In this document: positions 1-6,771 of the stretch, piece after piece
Layout: each line of letters begins with the position of its first letter
How positions within the stretch are numbered: position 1 is the first letter of the stretch
DNA from: a virus
Direction: 5' to 3' (one strand)
Length of the DNA: 64,000 nucleotides
IMG/VR virus record: IMGVR_UViG_3300025122_000012
Location: 1-64,000 of that record
Program-made: the position numbers and the translations under genes
Notes under the pieces: model-generated
The model's input: only the letters and a program-made list of their open reading frames with translations
Databases searched by the model: none
Told to the model about the DNA's origin: nothing

Positions 1-298
1 CATCTACCACTGATTGAGAGTGAGAATTCATAGAGCCCGACTTATCAATCAGCCAAACAATATCAATGCCGTCAATGGTATAAGGCTGATCGAATGAGTC
101 AACCCAAACATCGCCGCCTTCGCCGGGGACTTCTACAATCACTTCTACCGGGACTTCTACAATCACCTCTACCGGTACTTCGACGGGGACTTCTACCTCA
201 ACAATCTCCGGGGGGTGCATATCATAAATTGTATAATCGCCTTCGCATCCGGTCACGGCAAAAGCGGCTAGAATGATAAAAGCAACTACCCGTTTCAT
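1..298 (-). CDS. Lipoprotein with von Willebrand factor A (vWA) domain, C-terminus cut by window edge
   Basis: Reads from ATG at 298 to the window edge without a stop (99 codons visible). The start is MKRVVAFIILAAFAVTGC: a short basic n-region, a hydrophobic core and a VTGC lipobox, so Cys18 is the predicted lipidation site and the protein should sit on a membrane. Next comes a low-complexity linker alternating EVPVEV and EVIVEV units (about residues 33-57), then the beginning of a vWA-like domain with the sequence IVWLIDKSGSMN, a good match to the MIDAS metal-binding motif DxSxS. vWA domains mediate metal-dependent protein-protein contacts. It begins 4 nt after the stop of the protease lipoprotein gene, so the two are probably co-transcribed. 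The rest of the domain is outside the window, so its partner and role are unknown. Confidence 0.75.
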   Translation of the reverse strand, partial: MKRVVAFIILAAFAVTGCEGDYTIYDMHPPEIVEVEVPVEVPVEVIVEVPVEVIVEVPGEGGDVWVDSFDQPYTIDGIDIVWLIDKSGSMNSHSQSVVD

Positions 299-302
299 TT
301 TT

Positions 303-1136
303 CTAATCCCGGGTGCCGCCGCGGCGGGGAGCCCTCGCCCCCGGAAATGCGTTAATAGTATCGGGCACTGTTGCGGTCATTATTCTGATTTTAAGCATCT
401 CGTGATCTATGTGGCTGACAGGCGCGACCCATACAATAGACTCAAGAGGAATGCGGTACCCCATAACTCCGATGTTTCCTACGTCTATGCCCGAAACTAC
501 TCCGACTAGTCTGCCGCGGCGGTCAAAGGCGCCCGAACCAGATGATCCAAACCATCCGAACATATTGGTTACAACCATTTCGTGCTCCAGGGACGCAACA
601 TATCCCCGGATAGTGAGCAAATCGTGATGCGAGGGGAAGCCCGTATACGTAAGGTTAGTGCCGAGCAGCCGCTCGTCATACGATTTTAGCGGACGGTACC
701 GTATAGCGGTGCGAGTTTCCATCTCTGGAACAACCAGAAATGCCAAATCATTTTCTGTGTCAACAAAGACAACTTGGCCCACAACCGTCTCGCCGTTTCG
801 GCCATCGATGGCCATGACGCTCTCGCTCCGGACAACGTGAGCGGCAGTAACAACGACGCGGCGGTCGTGGGCAACCATATAAGTTCCCGAACCATGGCCA
901 CCTTGTAAAAGAGATCTAACTTTTACGGCGGCGGCGCGGGCTCGTTGTTCCGAGAGCGAAAGATTGGACGCATCCAAAATTTCGAGCACATCACCAAAGG
1001 CAGTCTGTACTTCAACTGTGCCTTGGGTGGAAAGGAAGGGCTGAGCGGACTCAGAAGTAAAGGAGAGGGGGGGAGTGGTACAACTTACTAAAAGCAGTGA
1101 TGCAATAACTATAAAATTTTTAATCCACCTACGCAC
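303..1136 (-). CDS. Trypsin-like (S1/DegP-type) serine protease lipoprotein
   Basis: The frame opens at a TTG (1142), but the GTG at 1136 has GGAGGA 6 nt upstream and is the better start. The N-terminus is a lipoprotein signal (hydrophobic core then LLLVSC), so the mature protein should be membrane-anchored and exported. The body is a chymotrypsin-fold protease. Using TTG-start numbering, GHGSGTYM precedes the catalytic His in TAAHVV (His102), Asp is in ENDLAFL (Asp132) and Ser is in GSSGSGAF (Ser201), so the full triad is present. The YRIPLESI stretch near the C-terminus fits the last strand of this fold. Length (about 277 aa) is usual for a single trypsin domain plus leader. It is paired with a vWA lipoprotein. 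The target is unknown; envelope modification or superinfection exclusion are guesses. Confidence 0.85.
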   Translation of the reverse strand: MRRWIKNFIVIASLLLVSCTTPPLSFTSESAQPFLSTQGTVEVQTAFGDVLEILDASNLSLSEQRARAAAVKVRSLLQGGHGSGTYMVAHDRRVVVTAAHVVRSESVMAIDGRNGETVVGQVVFVDTENDLAFLVVPEMETRTAIRYRPLKSYDERLLGTNLTYTGFPSHHDLLTIRGYVASLEHEMVVTNMFGWFGSSGSGAFDRRGRLVGVVSGIDVGNIGVMGYRIPLESIVWVAPVSHIDHEMLKIRIMTATVPDTINAFPGARAPRRGGTRD

Positions 1137-1178
1137 GAACAATCCTCCGTGTGAGGTTACTTTACCACTACATAAGTG

Positions 1179-1186
1179 TATTTATA
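1179..1186 (-). promoter_or_regulatory. Possible late-type promoter element TATAAATA
   Basis: On the minus strand TATAAATA lies 43 nt before the GTG start of the protease lipoprotein, in one of the few intergenic stretches of the window (1143-1287). It matches the T4 late -10 sequence exactly, and TTGGCA lies 19 bp further upstream. A single short match could be chance. Confidence 0.3.
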
Positions 1187-1230
1187 CCTGCATACTCCCT
1201 AGGGATGCCAAATTGCATACAACCTTGAGT

Positions 1231-1269
1231 CCTTTCTAACCCTTGTTTGTCTATTAGTAATTAGAAAGG
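1231..1269. repeat. Intergenic inverted repeat (9-bp stem, 21-nt loop)
   Basis: CCTTTCTAA (1231-1239) and TTAGAAAGG (1261-1269) are perfect reverse complements downstream of the 1288-3042 gene. No U-run follows on the minus strand, so it is not a classical terminator; an RNA-processing site or binding site is possible. Confidence 0.35.
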
Positions 1270-1287
1270 AATAAGGCTTTCCTGGAA

Positions 1288-3042
1288 TTATTTAATAATT
1301 TGTTGCCAACGCTGTATAATGCGCGATTCGGATAGCCCATAGTCGAGGTCCATTTCTCCTGCTGACTGGCGGAGGGGGAGGTCCAGCTGGTCCTCGCGAT
1401 CGCGTTCGTCCTCTGCATCGATCTCGGCCGCAATGTCACGATAGACACCATATGCTTCTAATCTTTCCTCGACACCTTTCCAAAAACCATTGTAGTCAAA
1501 CTCTGCGTCTTCGGGTGCGGCTTCGACGCTGACGAGGTAACCCGATATCTCGGCAATCTCCGATAGATAGCTGTCGAGCCGTTCAAGCTCGCTCTTTACG
1601 GTTTCTTCGTCATCGTCATTGGGCTGGAAGTCATCCTCCCACACCATCTCAACACGGAGCATCGCGGCTTCGGAATCTTGAACGCCTCTCGCGAATACCT
1701 CGGCAGTGCGGATCCGCGGGTTGGGATAAAGAGTATCGTCCGCAATCGACTGGGCATCCTGACGGATCTCCCAACGCAGTCGGTGAGTATCCTCATCAAC
1801 AATAATATCTTTGACGGGCCAGAACGCTTGATGGCGCAAGCCCACGCCGGCGGATCCGGCATCGTCCGGTGCACCGGGCCACTCAATTTCCAAAAAGGTT
1901 TGACTATCGGTTTCAATGCTGGATTCCCATTGTTCCAGCAGCTCGGTCGCCTCAGCGACCCACACATCCTTAAACTTCACGTCTGGATGTTTCTCCTCAA
2001 GGTACTCTAATATGCCAGCACCATCATCGGTGAAGGGATGCCACCCGCCGCCCTTCTCTACCACCTTTTCAACCCCCATGTTCTCAATAAACCAATCAAT
2101 GTAAGACCACAGATCAGGCCCGGGAGCACTGTTCGCTTTGCCTTTAATTTGATAAATGGTGGTCCCGTCAAACTCTATCGTTACAAACGGCTTCATTTTG
2201 CGTTTCTCGCCGGAGCGCAAGGAATAAAGAGTGCCAGATTCGCCGCGTCCACAGTGGGCCATTTCCTTTGCTTCAAAATCACAAGCATGGCTCTGGATAT
2301 CATACCAGAAGTAGCCGTTATCAAAAGTGTGAATGACTTTGTCGGGATCCTTCGTGGGATTGTCGAGGAATATTTGGGCTATGCGATACGCTTCTCTGAA
2401 AGTCTCGGCGCCCTTAAGCTCCTCGTCATAATAAACAGGATCCAGCGCAAGGACGGTCATAATCCGCCGCAGTCTAAGCCGGAGATCATCACTGTCTGTA
2501 AGACGTGAGAGGAGGCTGTGGTCAAAAATAGTTTGCGCAGTCTGTATCTCGCCGTCGGGAAGGCCCACTCGTTGGAGGGCCCGCGTCATACGTTTTCTCA
2601 GCGCCTTCATATCAGCCAGAGTTTGGAGATCTTCCGGTGAGTCGCTGTGGACGCCCATAGCCCAATCTATAATAGGGCCAATGGCGTCGATTATGCGCTC
2701 TCCTAAGGCTTCTCGTTCTTCCTCTGAGGATGAAGCATCCACACCGCTGGTCTCGCGGACTGCTTTTTTAATAAAGTGCGCCAGGTTTCTCGCGTCAGTG
2801 ACATCAAAAAGTTTCATGTCAAACTTTTTAAGAAGCTGACCCAACCATGTAAGGTGTTTTTCGTCTATCTTTTGGAGTTCCACGCCACGTTGATTGGCAA
2901 GCGTGGCGGCGTGCGCGTCACTATGAACAGTGGACGCTGCTTTACGCCTAATAAACGTAACTACCCGCGAAGGGAGACCGATATTTTCGATCGCCTCCGC
3001 GAGTAGATAGTCGTTCCATTTGTTGGATTGACATAGATACAT
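1288..3042 (-). CDS. Hypothetical protein with PcfJ-like central segment
   Basis: ATG at 3042 is preferred over the in-frame TTG at 3045. The product is about 584 aa, acidic in its C-terminal third. The middle contains the ordered motifs MAHCGRGESGTLYSLR, then VTIEFDGTTIYQIKGKAN, then a DLWSYIDWFI helix. This arrangement (Met-x-His-Cys, YSLR, a beta-hairpin ending in QIKGKxN) resembles the C-terminal part of PcfJ-like proteins found in phages and conjugative elements; this is recalled family resemblance, not a search. No enzymatic residues can be assigned. It follows the hsp20 gene by 22 nt and probably shares its promoter. A CTATTTA element lies 6 nt before the start, and no clear Shine-Dalgarno is visible. 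Confidence 0.6.
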   Translation of the reverse strand: MYLCQSNKWNDYLLAEAIENIGLPSRVVTFIRRKAASTVHSDAHAATLANQRGVELQKIDEKHLTWLGQLLKKFDMKLFDVTDARNLAHFIKKAVRETSGVDASSSEEEREALGERIIDAIGPIIDWAMGVHSDSPEDLQTLADMKALRKRMTRALQRVGLPDGEIQTAQTIFDHSLLSRLTDSDDLRLRLRRIMTVLALDPVYYDEELKGAETFREAYRIAQIFLDNPTKDPDKVIHTFDNGYFWYDIQSHACDFEAKEMAHCGRGESGTLYSLRSGEKRKMKPFVTIEFDGTTIYQIKGKANSAPGPDLWSYIDWFIENMGVEKVVEKGGGWHPFTDDGAGILEYLEEKHPDVKFKDVWVAEATELLEQWESSIETDSQTFLEIEWPGAPDDAGSAGVGLRHQAFWPVKDIIVDEDTHRLRWEIRQDAQSIADDTLYPNPRIRTAEVFARGVQDSEAAMLRVEMVWEDDFQPNDDDEETVKSELERLDSYLSEIAEISGYLVSVEAAPEDAEFDYNGFWKGVEERLEAYGVYRDIAAEIDAEDERDREDQLDLPLRQSAGEMDLDYGLSESRIIQRWQQIIK

Positions 3043-3048
3043 CAACTA

Positions 3049-3056
3049 TAAATAGT
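3049..3056 (-). promoter_or_regulatory. ACTATTTA motif before the 1288-3042 gene
   Basis: One copy of the recurring intergenic motif, here only 6 nt from the ATG. The closeness and lack of a Shine-Dalgarno would imply a very short or absent leader if it is a promoter. Confidence 0.3.
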
Positions 3057-3064
3057 TGTGTATA

Positions 3065-3469
3065 TTACTTAATGTCAATTGTAATGGAGTTGGTCGCAGG
3101 GGTTTCGCGGGGAACGAAAACGGCCAAAATGCCCTGCTTGTATTCGGCACGGATAGTATTATAGTCAGCATCGGTGGGAAGCTTCCAAAAACGACTAAAA
3201 GATTTATACTGAACGGTCGTATCAGTATTGTTCTCACTATTATAAGTTACATAAAGGTGATTGTTTTCTACCTTCACGCCTAGGTCGTCCTTGTCGAGTC
3301 CCGGGGCAATAACATCAATCTTGTATTCCTCATCAGTACTGGACACATTGGTCTTTACCGAATAATCATCAACAAGTTGATTGCCAAAATTAATAAAGTC
3401 ATCTCCAAAGATGGTCTCAAAGAGTAAGCTGCGCGGAGACCTCGCGCTGTTGCGTAGAACTGGATTCAT
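3065..3469 (-). CDS. Small heat shock protein, Hsp20/alpha-crystallin family
   Basis: 134 aa, normal for a small heat shock protein. The N-terminus is short and variable (through about residue 35). An alpha-crystallin beta-sandwich follows: a YKIDVIAPGLDKDDLGVKV strand pair typical of the family, LYVTYNSE, then FSRFWKLPTDADYNTIRAEYKQGILAVFVP, which matches the usual F-x-LP...A..+.GVL.+.+P signature. The C-terminus contains ITI, the IxI motif that docks dimers into oligomers. Such proteins hold unfolding proteins for refolding. AAGGAGG lies 11 nt upstream of the ATG and a near-consensus sigma70 promoter at 3496-3523. Together with GroEL, GroES-like and ClpP it forms a proteostasis set, probably supporting virion protein folding. 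Hsp20 proteins are known from other marine phages. Confidence 0.93.
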   Translation of the reverse strand: MNPVLRNSARSPRSLLFETIFGDDFINFGNQLVDDYSVKTNVSSTDEEYKIDVIAPGLDKDDLGVKVENNHLYVTYNSENNTDTTVQYKSFSRFWKLPTDADYNTIRAEYKQGILAVFVPRETPATNSITIDIK

Positions 3470-3495
3470 AGGTGTTCTAACCTCCTTCGCTTCAT

Positions 3496-3523
3496 ATTAT
3501 AACACTCTGTGCTGGAGTGTCAA
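3496..3523 (-). promoter_or_regulatory. Sigma70-type promoter of hsp20
   Basis: On the minus strand TTGACA (3518-3523), a 16-bp spacer, then TATAAT (3496-3501): both hexamers are perfect consensus. The spacer carries a 6-bp inverted repeat, ACACTC and GAGTGT, which could be an operator. The sequence just before and at the -10, GTGTTATAAT, is identical to that of the groEL promoter. Confidence 0.85.
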
Positions 3524-3536
3524 GCGAAAAAGTAAA

Positions 3537-3938
3537 TTATTTTCCACTAGTAGGTGGAGGAGTGGGGATATGAGAAATACGTTTATAGTCGTCCTCAAGG
3601 CGGACTATGTCGTGGGTCTCCGGGGTGCTGACTTCCACAAGGCGCACATCGCCCCCCTCCGCACTAAATCGGTGGATCGTCCCCGGCGGAACATGAAATA
3701 TCTCTCCGGGATGCATTATATGCGAGTGAATAGTGTCTCCATCAAAATAGGGGCCCGCTTCACATATCAAGGTACCCTCTAGGACCATAATGGTTTCTTC
3801 TTTTACTCGATGATATTGACGTGAAAGACGATGGCCTTTTTTAATAAATAAGATCTTTCCGACGTATCCGCGAGAGCTTTGGGCCCACAGTTCTTCGTGG
3901 CCCCACGGTTTGTCAACGATTGTAGCTTTTTTTAACAT
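3537..3938 (-). CDS. Cupin-fold protein, mannose-6-phosphate isomerase type II-like
   Basis: 133 aa forming a single cupin barrel. It starts with KPWGHEELWA, the conserved opening of the C-terminal isomerase domain of bifunctional GMP/PMI enzymes. RQYHRVKEETIMVLEG is the first cupin motif (His-x-x-x-x-E spacing, metal ligands), and HPGEIFHVPPGTIHRFSA is the second, with the PPG-x-x-H metal ligand. VEVSTPETHDIVRLEDDY matches the family C-terminus (VE..TP...DIVR..DDYGR). The family interconverts sugar phosphates using a bound metal, so a role in sugar-nucleotide or glycan metabolism is plausible. A nucleotidyltransferase-like protein is encoded at 17857-18711 and could supply a partner activity; that link is inference. 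It ends 2 nt before the next gene in the operon. Confidence 0.8.
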   Translation of the reverse strand: MLKKATIVDKPWGHEELWAQSSRGYVGKILFIKKGHRLSRQYHRVKEETIMVLEGTLICEAGPYFDGDTIHSHIMHPGEIFHVPPGTIHRFSAEGGDVRLVEVSTPETHDIVRLEDDYKRISHIPTPPPTSGK

Positions 3939-3940
3939 CT

Positions 3941-4249
3941 TTATCCTTTCAGCAGAGTTCGACTATCTCGGTTTAGGCGCCCGGCCACAATGTCAGGGGC
4001 CCCCACCACCACGTGGGTCTCCATCACCCCGCAATTATTAAGAGTAATAGAGGTAAAATTATGCTCTGCGTTCAACTCTTCTCCCATTAAACCATCACGC
4101 AAGAGCTGTTTATAGCCCGTTGCGTTTCGTATCTTTACAACTGAGTCCTCGTTAATCCAGAGTTCTCCCAGCGAAAATTGAGGAATCGCTGTTCGTTCCA
4201 TCCGCGGATTAAAGTTGGTTTCATTGATTACTTCAATAAACTTAATCAT
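3941..4249 (-). CDS. Small hypothetical protein
   Basis: 102 aa with ATG start and AGGATAGAAA upstream as a reasonable ribosome site. The layout (short N-terminal strand, ELWINEDSVVKIR, a variable insert, then FTSITLNNCGVMETHVVVGAPDIVAGRL) loosely resembles small FlbD-like beta proteins, with a final G-x-P-x-x-V-x-x-R-L helix. This is structural impression only. It is spaced by 1-4 nt from its neighbours, so it belongs to the same operon as the cupin and GroEL genes. Confidence 0.6.
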   Translation of the reverse strand: MIKFIEVINETNFNPRMERTAIPQFSLGELWINEDSVVKIRNATGYKQLLRDGLMGEELNAEHNFTSITLNNCGVMETHVVVGAPDIVAGRLNRDSRTLLKG

Positions 4250-4252
4250 TTT

Positions 4253-4483
4253 CTATCCTAATTTATATACTTTACTATCCTTTACCGCCCAGTAGGCACC
4301 ATCGCAAAAAATGCGAACATACCCTCCCGACGAGACATATGTCACAATTCCTACCCGGGGGCGTTGAGTTTGTTCCACTCTGAGCGGGATAGTAAGCTGT
4401 GGGTCGGCTTCGATAGGACAATCTATTAGATGCACTGCTTGGGGAACGTGTACTAGGTCCCCGATTTGATATGTGTCTTTCAT
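4253..4483 (-). CDS. Small beta-rich hypothetical protein
   Basis: 76 aa. Alternating hydrophobic strands and Gly-rich turns (YQIGDLVHVPQ, RVGIVTYVSSGGYVRIFCDGAYWAVKDSKVYKLG) suggest a small SH3/KOW-like barrel, a common form of small phage accessory protein. No catalytic residues are visible. Its start overlaps the stop of the upstream gene by one base, so the pair is translationally coupled. I cannot assign a function. Confidence 0.6.
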   Translation of the reverse strand: MKDTYQIGDLVHVPQAVHLIDCPIEADPQLTIPLRVEQTQRPRVGIVTYVSSGGYVRIFCDGAYWAVKDSKVYKLG

Positions 4484-4806
4484 TATTCGGAGGACTCAGA
4501 CGGGAGGTCAGCGGGAGCAACGAGCGAAGAGTCCCGAGCCGGAAGGGGGCGCTTCTCGTAGGCTGTCAAAATTTGGGTTATCTCTCCGGCGCGAACATCG
4601 AGTTCTACCAGAGCCTCCCTAAAATCACCTACCAGTTCTCCCACTTTGGTGCTGTTAACAGGCTCATCCCCCGGACTGAGCGCTTGTTGAATATTTTGAA
4701 AGAGATCGATAAGTTTTTGAACTGTGGGGGCTTTAAGCCCGAGAAGCTTACCCGCCTCTTCAAACACGTTCTCTTCATCGACCGTGTAAAATAATTGAAA
4801 TTGCAT
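4483..4806 (-). CDS. Small hypothetical protein, mostly helical
   Basis: 107 aa with AAGGA upstream of the ATG. The sequence is predicted mainly helical with amphipathic stretches (VQKLIDLFQNIQQAL and KVGELVGDFREALVELDVR) and a disordered acidic/serine C-terminus. No recognisable domain. It sits in the operon downstream of GroEL and the small membrane protein gene, 13 nt after that gene's stop. Confidence 0.55.
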   Translation of the reverse strand: MQFQLFYTVDEENVFEEAGKLLGLKAPTVQKLIDLFQNIQQALSPGDEPVNSTKVGELVGDFREALVELDVRAGEITQILTAYEKRPLPARDSSLVAPADLPSESSE

Positions 4807-4819
4807 CTTTTTTCCTTTC

Positions 4820-5107
4820 TTAGAACAGAGTTGCCCACATCGTTTTAGCCATCAAGCCTACAACCGCCGCCACTACAATCCATAAAATTTTAGTGTTGTT
4901 GTTTTTCCACGTTTCTAAAGCGTCGAGGCGGGAGCCAAGACTACTCAAACGAGCGTACAGACCATTGTCTGGATCGTAAACGGCTTCCTTGATTTTAGAA
5001 ATATTTTCTGCTAGCTCGTCTTGCTTATCAAGAAGAACTTGCATCTTGGTAGCTATCTCTGCCATCATTACAGTAAGATTTTGGGTCGCGACGTCGGGAT
5101 CGGGCAT
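4820..5107 (-). CDS. Coiled-coil protein with C-terminal membrane anchor (XhlA-like, possible holin accessory)
   Basis: The frame opens at a TTG (5128), but ATG at 5107 has TGGAGA 8 nt upstream and is preferred, giving 95 aa. Residues through about 75 form heptad-like helices (KMQVLLDKQDELAENISKI; LYARLSSLGSRLDALETWK), followed by a single hydrophobic segment (ILWIVVAAVVGLMAKTMWATLF) reaching the C-terminus. A coiled coil, then a W-K-basic hinge, then a C-terminal membrane helix is the layout of XhlA-type proteins that act with holins, and of many phage small membrane proteins. Lysis function is therefore possible but unproven; no endolysin gene adjoins it. It begins 32 nt after the groEL stop. 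Confidence 0.65.
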   Translation of the reverse strand: MPDPDVATQNLTVMMAEIATKMQVLLDKQDELAENISKIKEAVYDPDNGLYARLSSLGSRLDALETWKNNNTKILWIVVAAVVGLMAKTMWATLF

Positions 5108-5129
5108 TTTTAATTCTCCATTGCTCAAC

Positions 5130-5136
5130 TAAATAG
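5130..5136 (-). promoter_or_regulatory. CTATTTA motif between groEL and the small membrane protein
   Basis: One copy of the recurring intergenic motif, 22 nt upstream of the preferred ATG at 5107. Confidence 0.35.
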
Positions 5137-5138
5137 GA

Positions 5139-6710
5139 CTATACTTCTAGAATAGCATGAGAAGTAGTAATTAAAGTACCAGCCGCAGAAGCCGCATTCT
5201 CCAAAGCTGTCCTGGTGACCTTCAGGGGGTCAATAATGCCCGCCTCATACATATCTACCTCGCAAAAGTCTCGAAAATTGTGACCGTAATTTTCAGGCGC
5301 CTTTCGGGTTTGAGCTTCGATAAGATCGGCGGACAGGCCGCAATTCTCCGCCATTTGTCGTAGCGGAGCTATTGCCGCGGCCGTGATGATATCTACTCCA
5401 TACTGTTGGTCCTCATTCTCGACTTCCACCACTATGTTTTCAGCGGCACGTAGAAGGGCGACGCCGCCTCCCGGCACGACACCTTCCTGCTGCGCTGATT
5501 TAACTGCTTCTAGGGCATCTTCAACCCGATGTTTCTTTTCGATCATCTCTACTTCGGTGGCGGCGCCCACATTAATTACTGCGACTCCCGCGGCCAACTT
5601 AGTGATACGTTCCTGAAGTTTATCACACTCTCCCAGCTCATCGGTGTTCTTAAGTTCTACTTTTAGTAACTCGATACGCTTATCCACCTCGGCGGGATCT
5701 CCTCGACCGCCAATAACGGTGGTAGTGCTCTTGGTAATATCAATGGAGCGCGCCTGCCCAAAGTGCTTAAGCTTTGCTTGGCGCAAGGGGACTGCGGATT
5801 CCTGCGATAAGAATTCAGCTCCTGTGGAGAGGGCAAGATCGGCAAGAATATTTCTTCGGCGATCGCCATAAAAAGGTGCCTTCACAGCAACAATTTTCAT
5901 TGATCCTCGAACCGTGTTCATAATCAAAGCTGCGAGGGCTTGGCCCTCTATCTCCTCGGCAACAATAATCAAGGGGCGCGCGTCGCGTGACACTAATTCG
6001 AGAGCGGGAAGAATCTGATCAACGGTATCTATCTTTTGGTCTGTCACAAGAATGAGGGGCGTGTCATAATGAACAGCTCCCCGCCTTTCATCTGTCACAA
6101 AAGCTGTCGCAGCATAGCCTGCCTCCAACCTAAAGCCCTCGATGATGTCCAGGGTGGTATCTACTGTTTTAGATTCCTCAATAGTGATGGCTCCATCTTT
6201 GCCAGCTTTATCGACGGCCGTAGCAATCAGCTTGCCTATTGTGCGATCATTGTTGGCTGAGATGGTGGCCACATTCTCTACGTCGTCGAGCGTTTCAATA
6301 TGCTGCGCCATCTCCTTGAGATTGTGGACGATTGCGTCCACTCCTAAATCCATTCCGCGTTTAATTTCAACCGGCGAAGATCCGGCAGCGATGTAACGTT
6401 GGGCCTTTACCATTATGGCGCGGGCCAGAACGGTAGCCGTAGTCGTGCCGTCCCCCGCTGTGTTGTTGGTTTCTTGGGTAGCTTGTTTAAGTATCTGCGC
6501 TGCAGCATTCTCGAACTCATCATCTAAATGTACAAAGGCAGCAACCGTGACGCCGTCCTTAGTAATAAAGGGGTCTTTGCCCTGCTGTTGCAAAAGCACA
6601 TTGCGGCCTTTAGGCCCCAGTGTGGCGGCGACGTTATCAGCCAGCACATTGACGCCTCTTAAGGTTTTGGTAGTTAATTCAGAACGGGACTCAAATTTAC
6701 ATTTGGGCAC
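5139..6710 (-). CDS. groEL: Chaperonin GroEL
   Basis: 523 aa, close to full bacterial length (about 545). Starts at GTG 6710 with GAGAGGTGA just upstream; the nearby ATG at 6702 is out of frame. ATP-site motifs are present: ATLGPKGRNV (29-38), KDGVTVA (51-57), and AGDGTTTATVLA (85-96) with Asp87 at the same position as the catalytic Asp of E. coli GroEL. The apical domain is present (VTDQKIDTVDQILPALE region), as is the late equatorial motif VVPGGGVALLRA. The C-terminus ends TSHAILEV with no GGM-repeat tail. It assembles into a ring that folds proteins with a GroES cap; a GroES-like gene lies 13 kb away at 19473-19748 rather than adjacent. It has its own near-consensus promoter. Phage GroEL homologues are known, for example in phage EL. 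Confidence 0.97.
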   Translation of the reverse strand: MPKCKFESRSELTTKTLRGVNVLADNVAATLGPKGRNVLLQQQGKDPFITKDGVTVAAFVHLDDEFENAAAQILKQATQETNNTAGDGTTTATVLARAIMVKAQRYIAAGSSPVEIKRGMDLGVDAIVHNLKEMAQHIETLDDVENVATISANNDRTIGKLIATAVDKAGKDGAITIEESKTVDTTLDIIEGFRLEAGYAATAFVTDERRGAVHYDTPLILVTDQKIDTVDQILPALELVSRDARPLIIVAEEIEGQALAALIMNTVRGSMKIVAVKAPFYGDRRRNILADLALSTGAEFLSQESAVPLRQAKLKHFGQARSIDITKSTTTVIGGRGDPAEVDKRIELLKVELKNTDELGECDKLQERITKLAAGVAVINVGAATEVEMIEKKHRVEDALEAVKSAQQEGVVPGGGVALLRAAENIVVEVENEDQQYGVDIITAAAIAPLRQMAENCGLSADLIEAQTRKAPENYGHNFRDFCEVDMYEAGIIDPLKVTRTALENAASAAGTLITTSHAILEV

Positions 6711-6736
6711 ACGTCACCTCTCTTTCAATTATGTCT

Positions 6737-6764
6737 ATTATAACACAAATATTCAAATTGTCAA
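6737..6764 (-). promoter_or_regulatory. Sigma70-type promoter of groEL
   Basis: On the minus strand TTGACA (6759-6764), 16-bp spacer, TATAAT (6737-6742). Both hexamers are perfect. The last spacer bases plus the -10 read GTGTTATAAT, identical to the hsp20 promoter, so the two chaperone genes are likely co-regulated. Confidence 0.85.
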
Positions 6765-6771
6765 TCTTTTT

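Noticed and set aside
1231-1269. Intrinsic terminator after the 1288-3042 gene
   Set aside because: The loop is long (21 nt) and no U-run follows, so it is listed only as an inverted repeat.
3047-3055. TATAAATA on the plus strand, an exact T4 late -10
   Set aside because: No plus-strand gene follows; the palindromic-looking CTATAAATAG reads as CTATTTATAG on the minus strand, where the recurring motif fits better.
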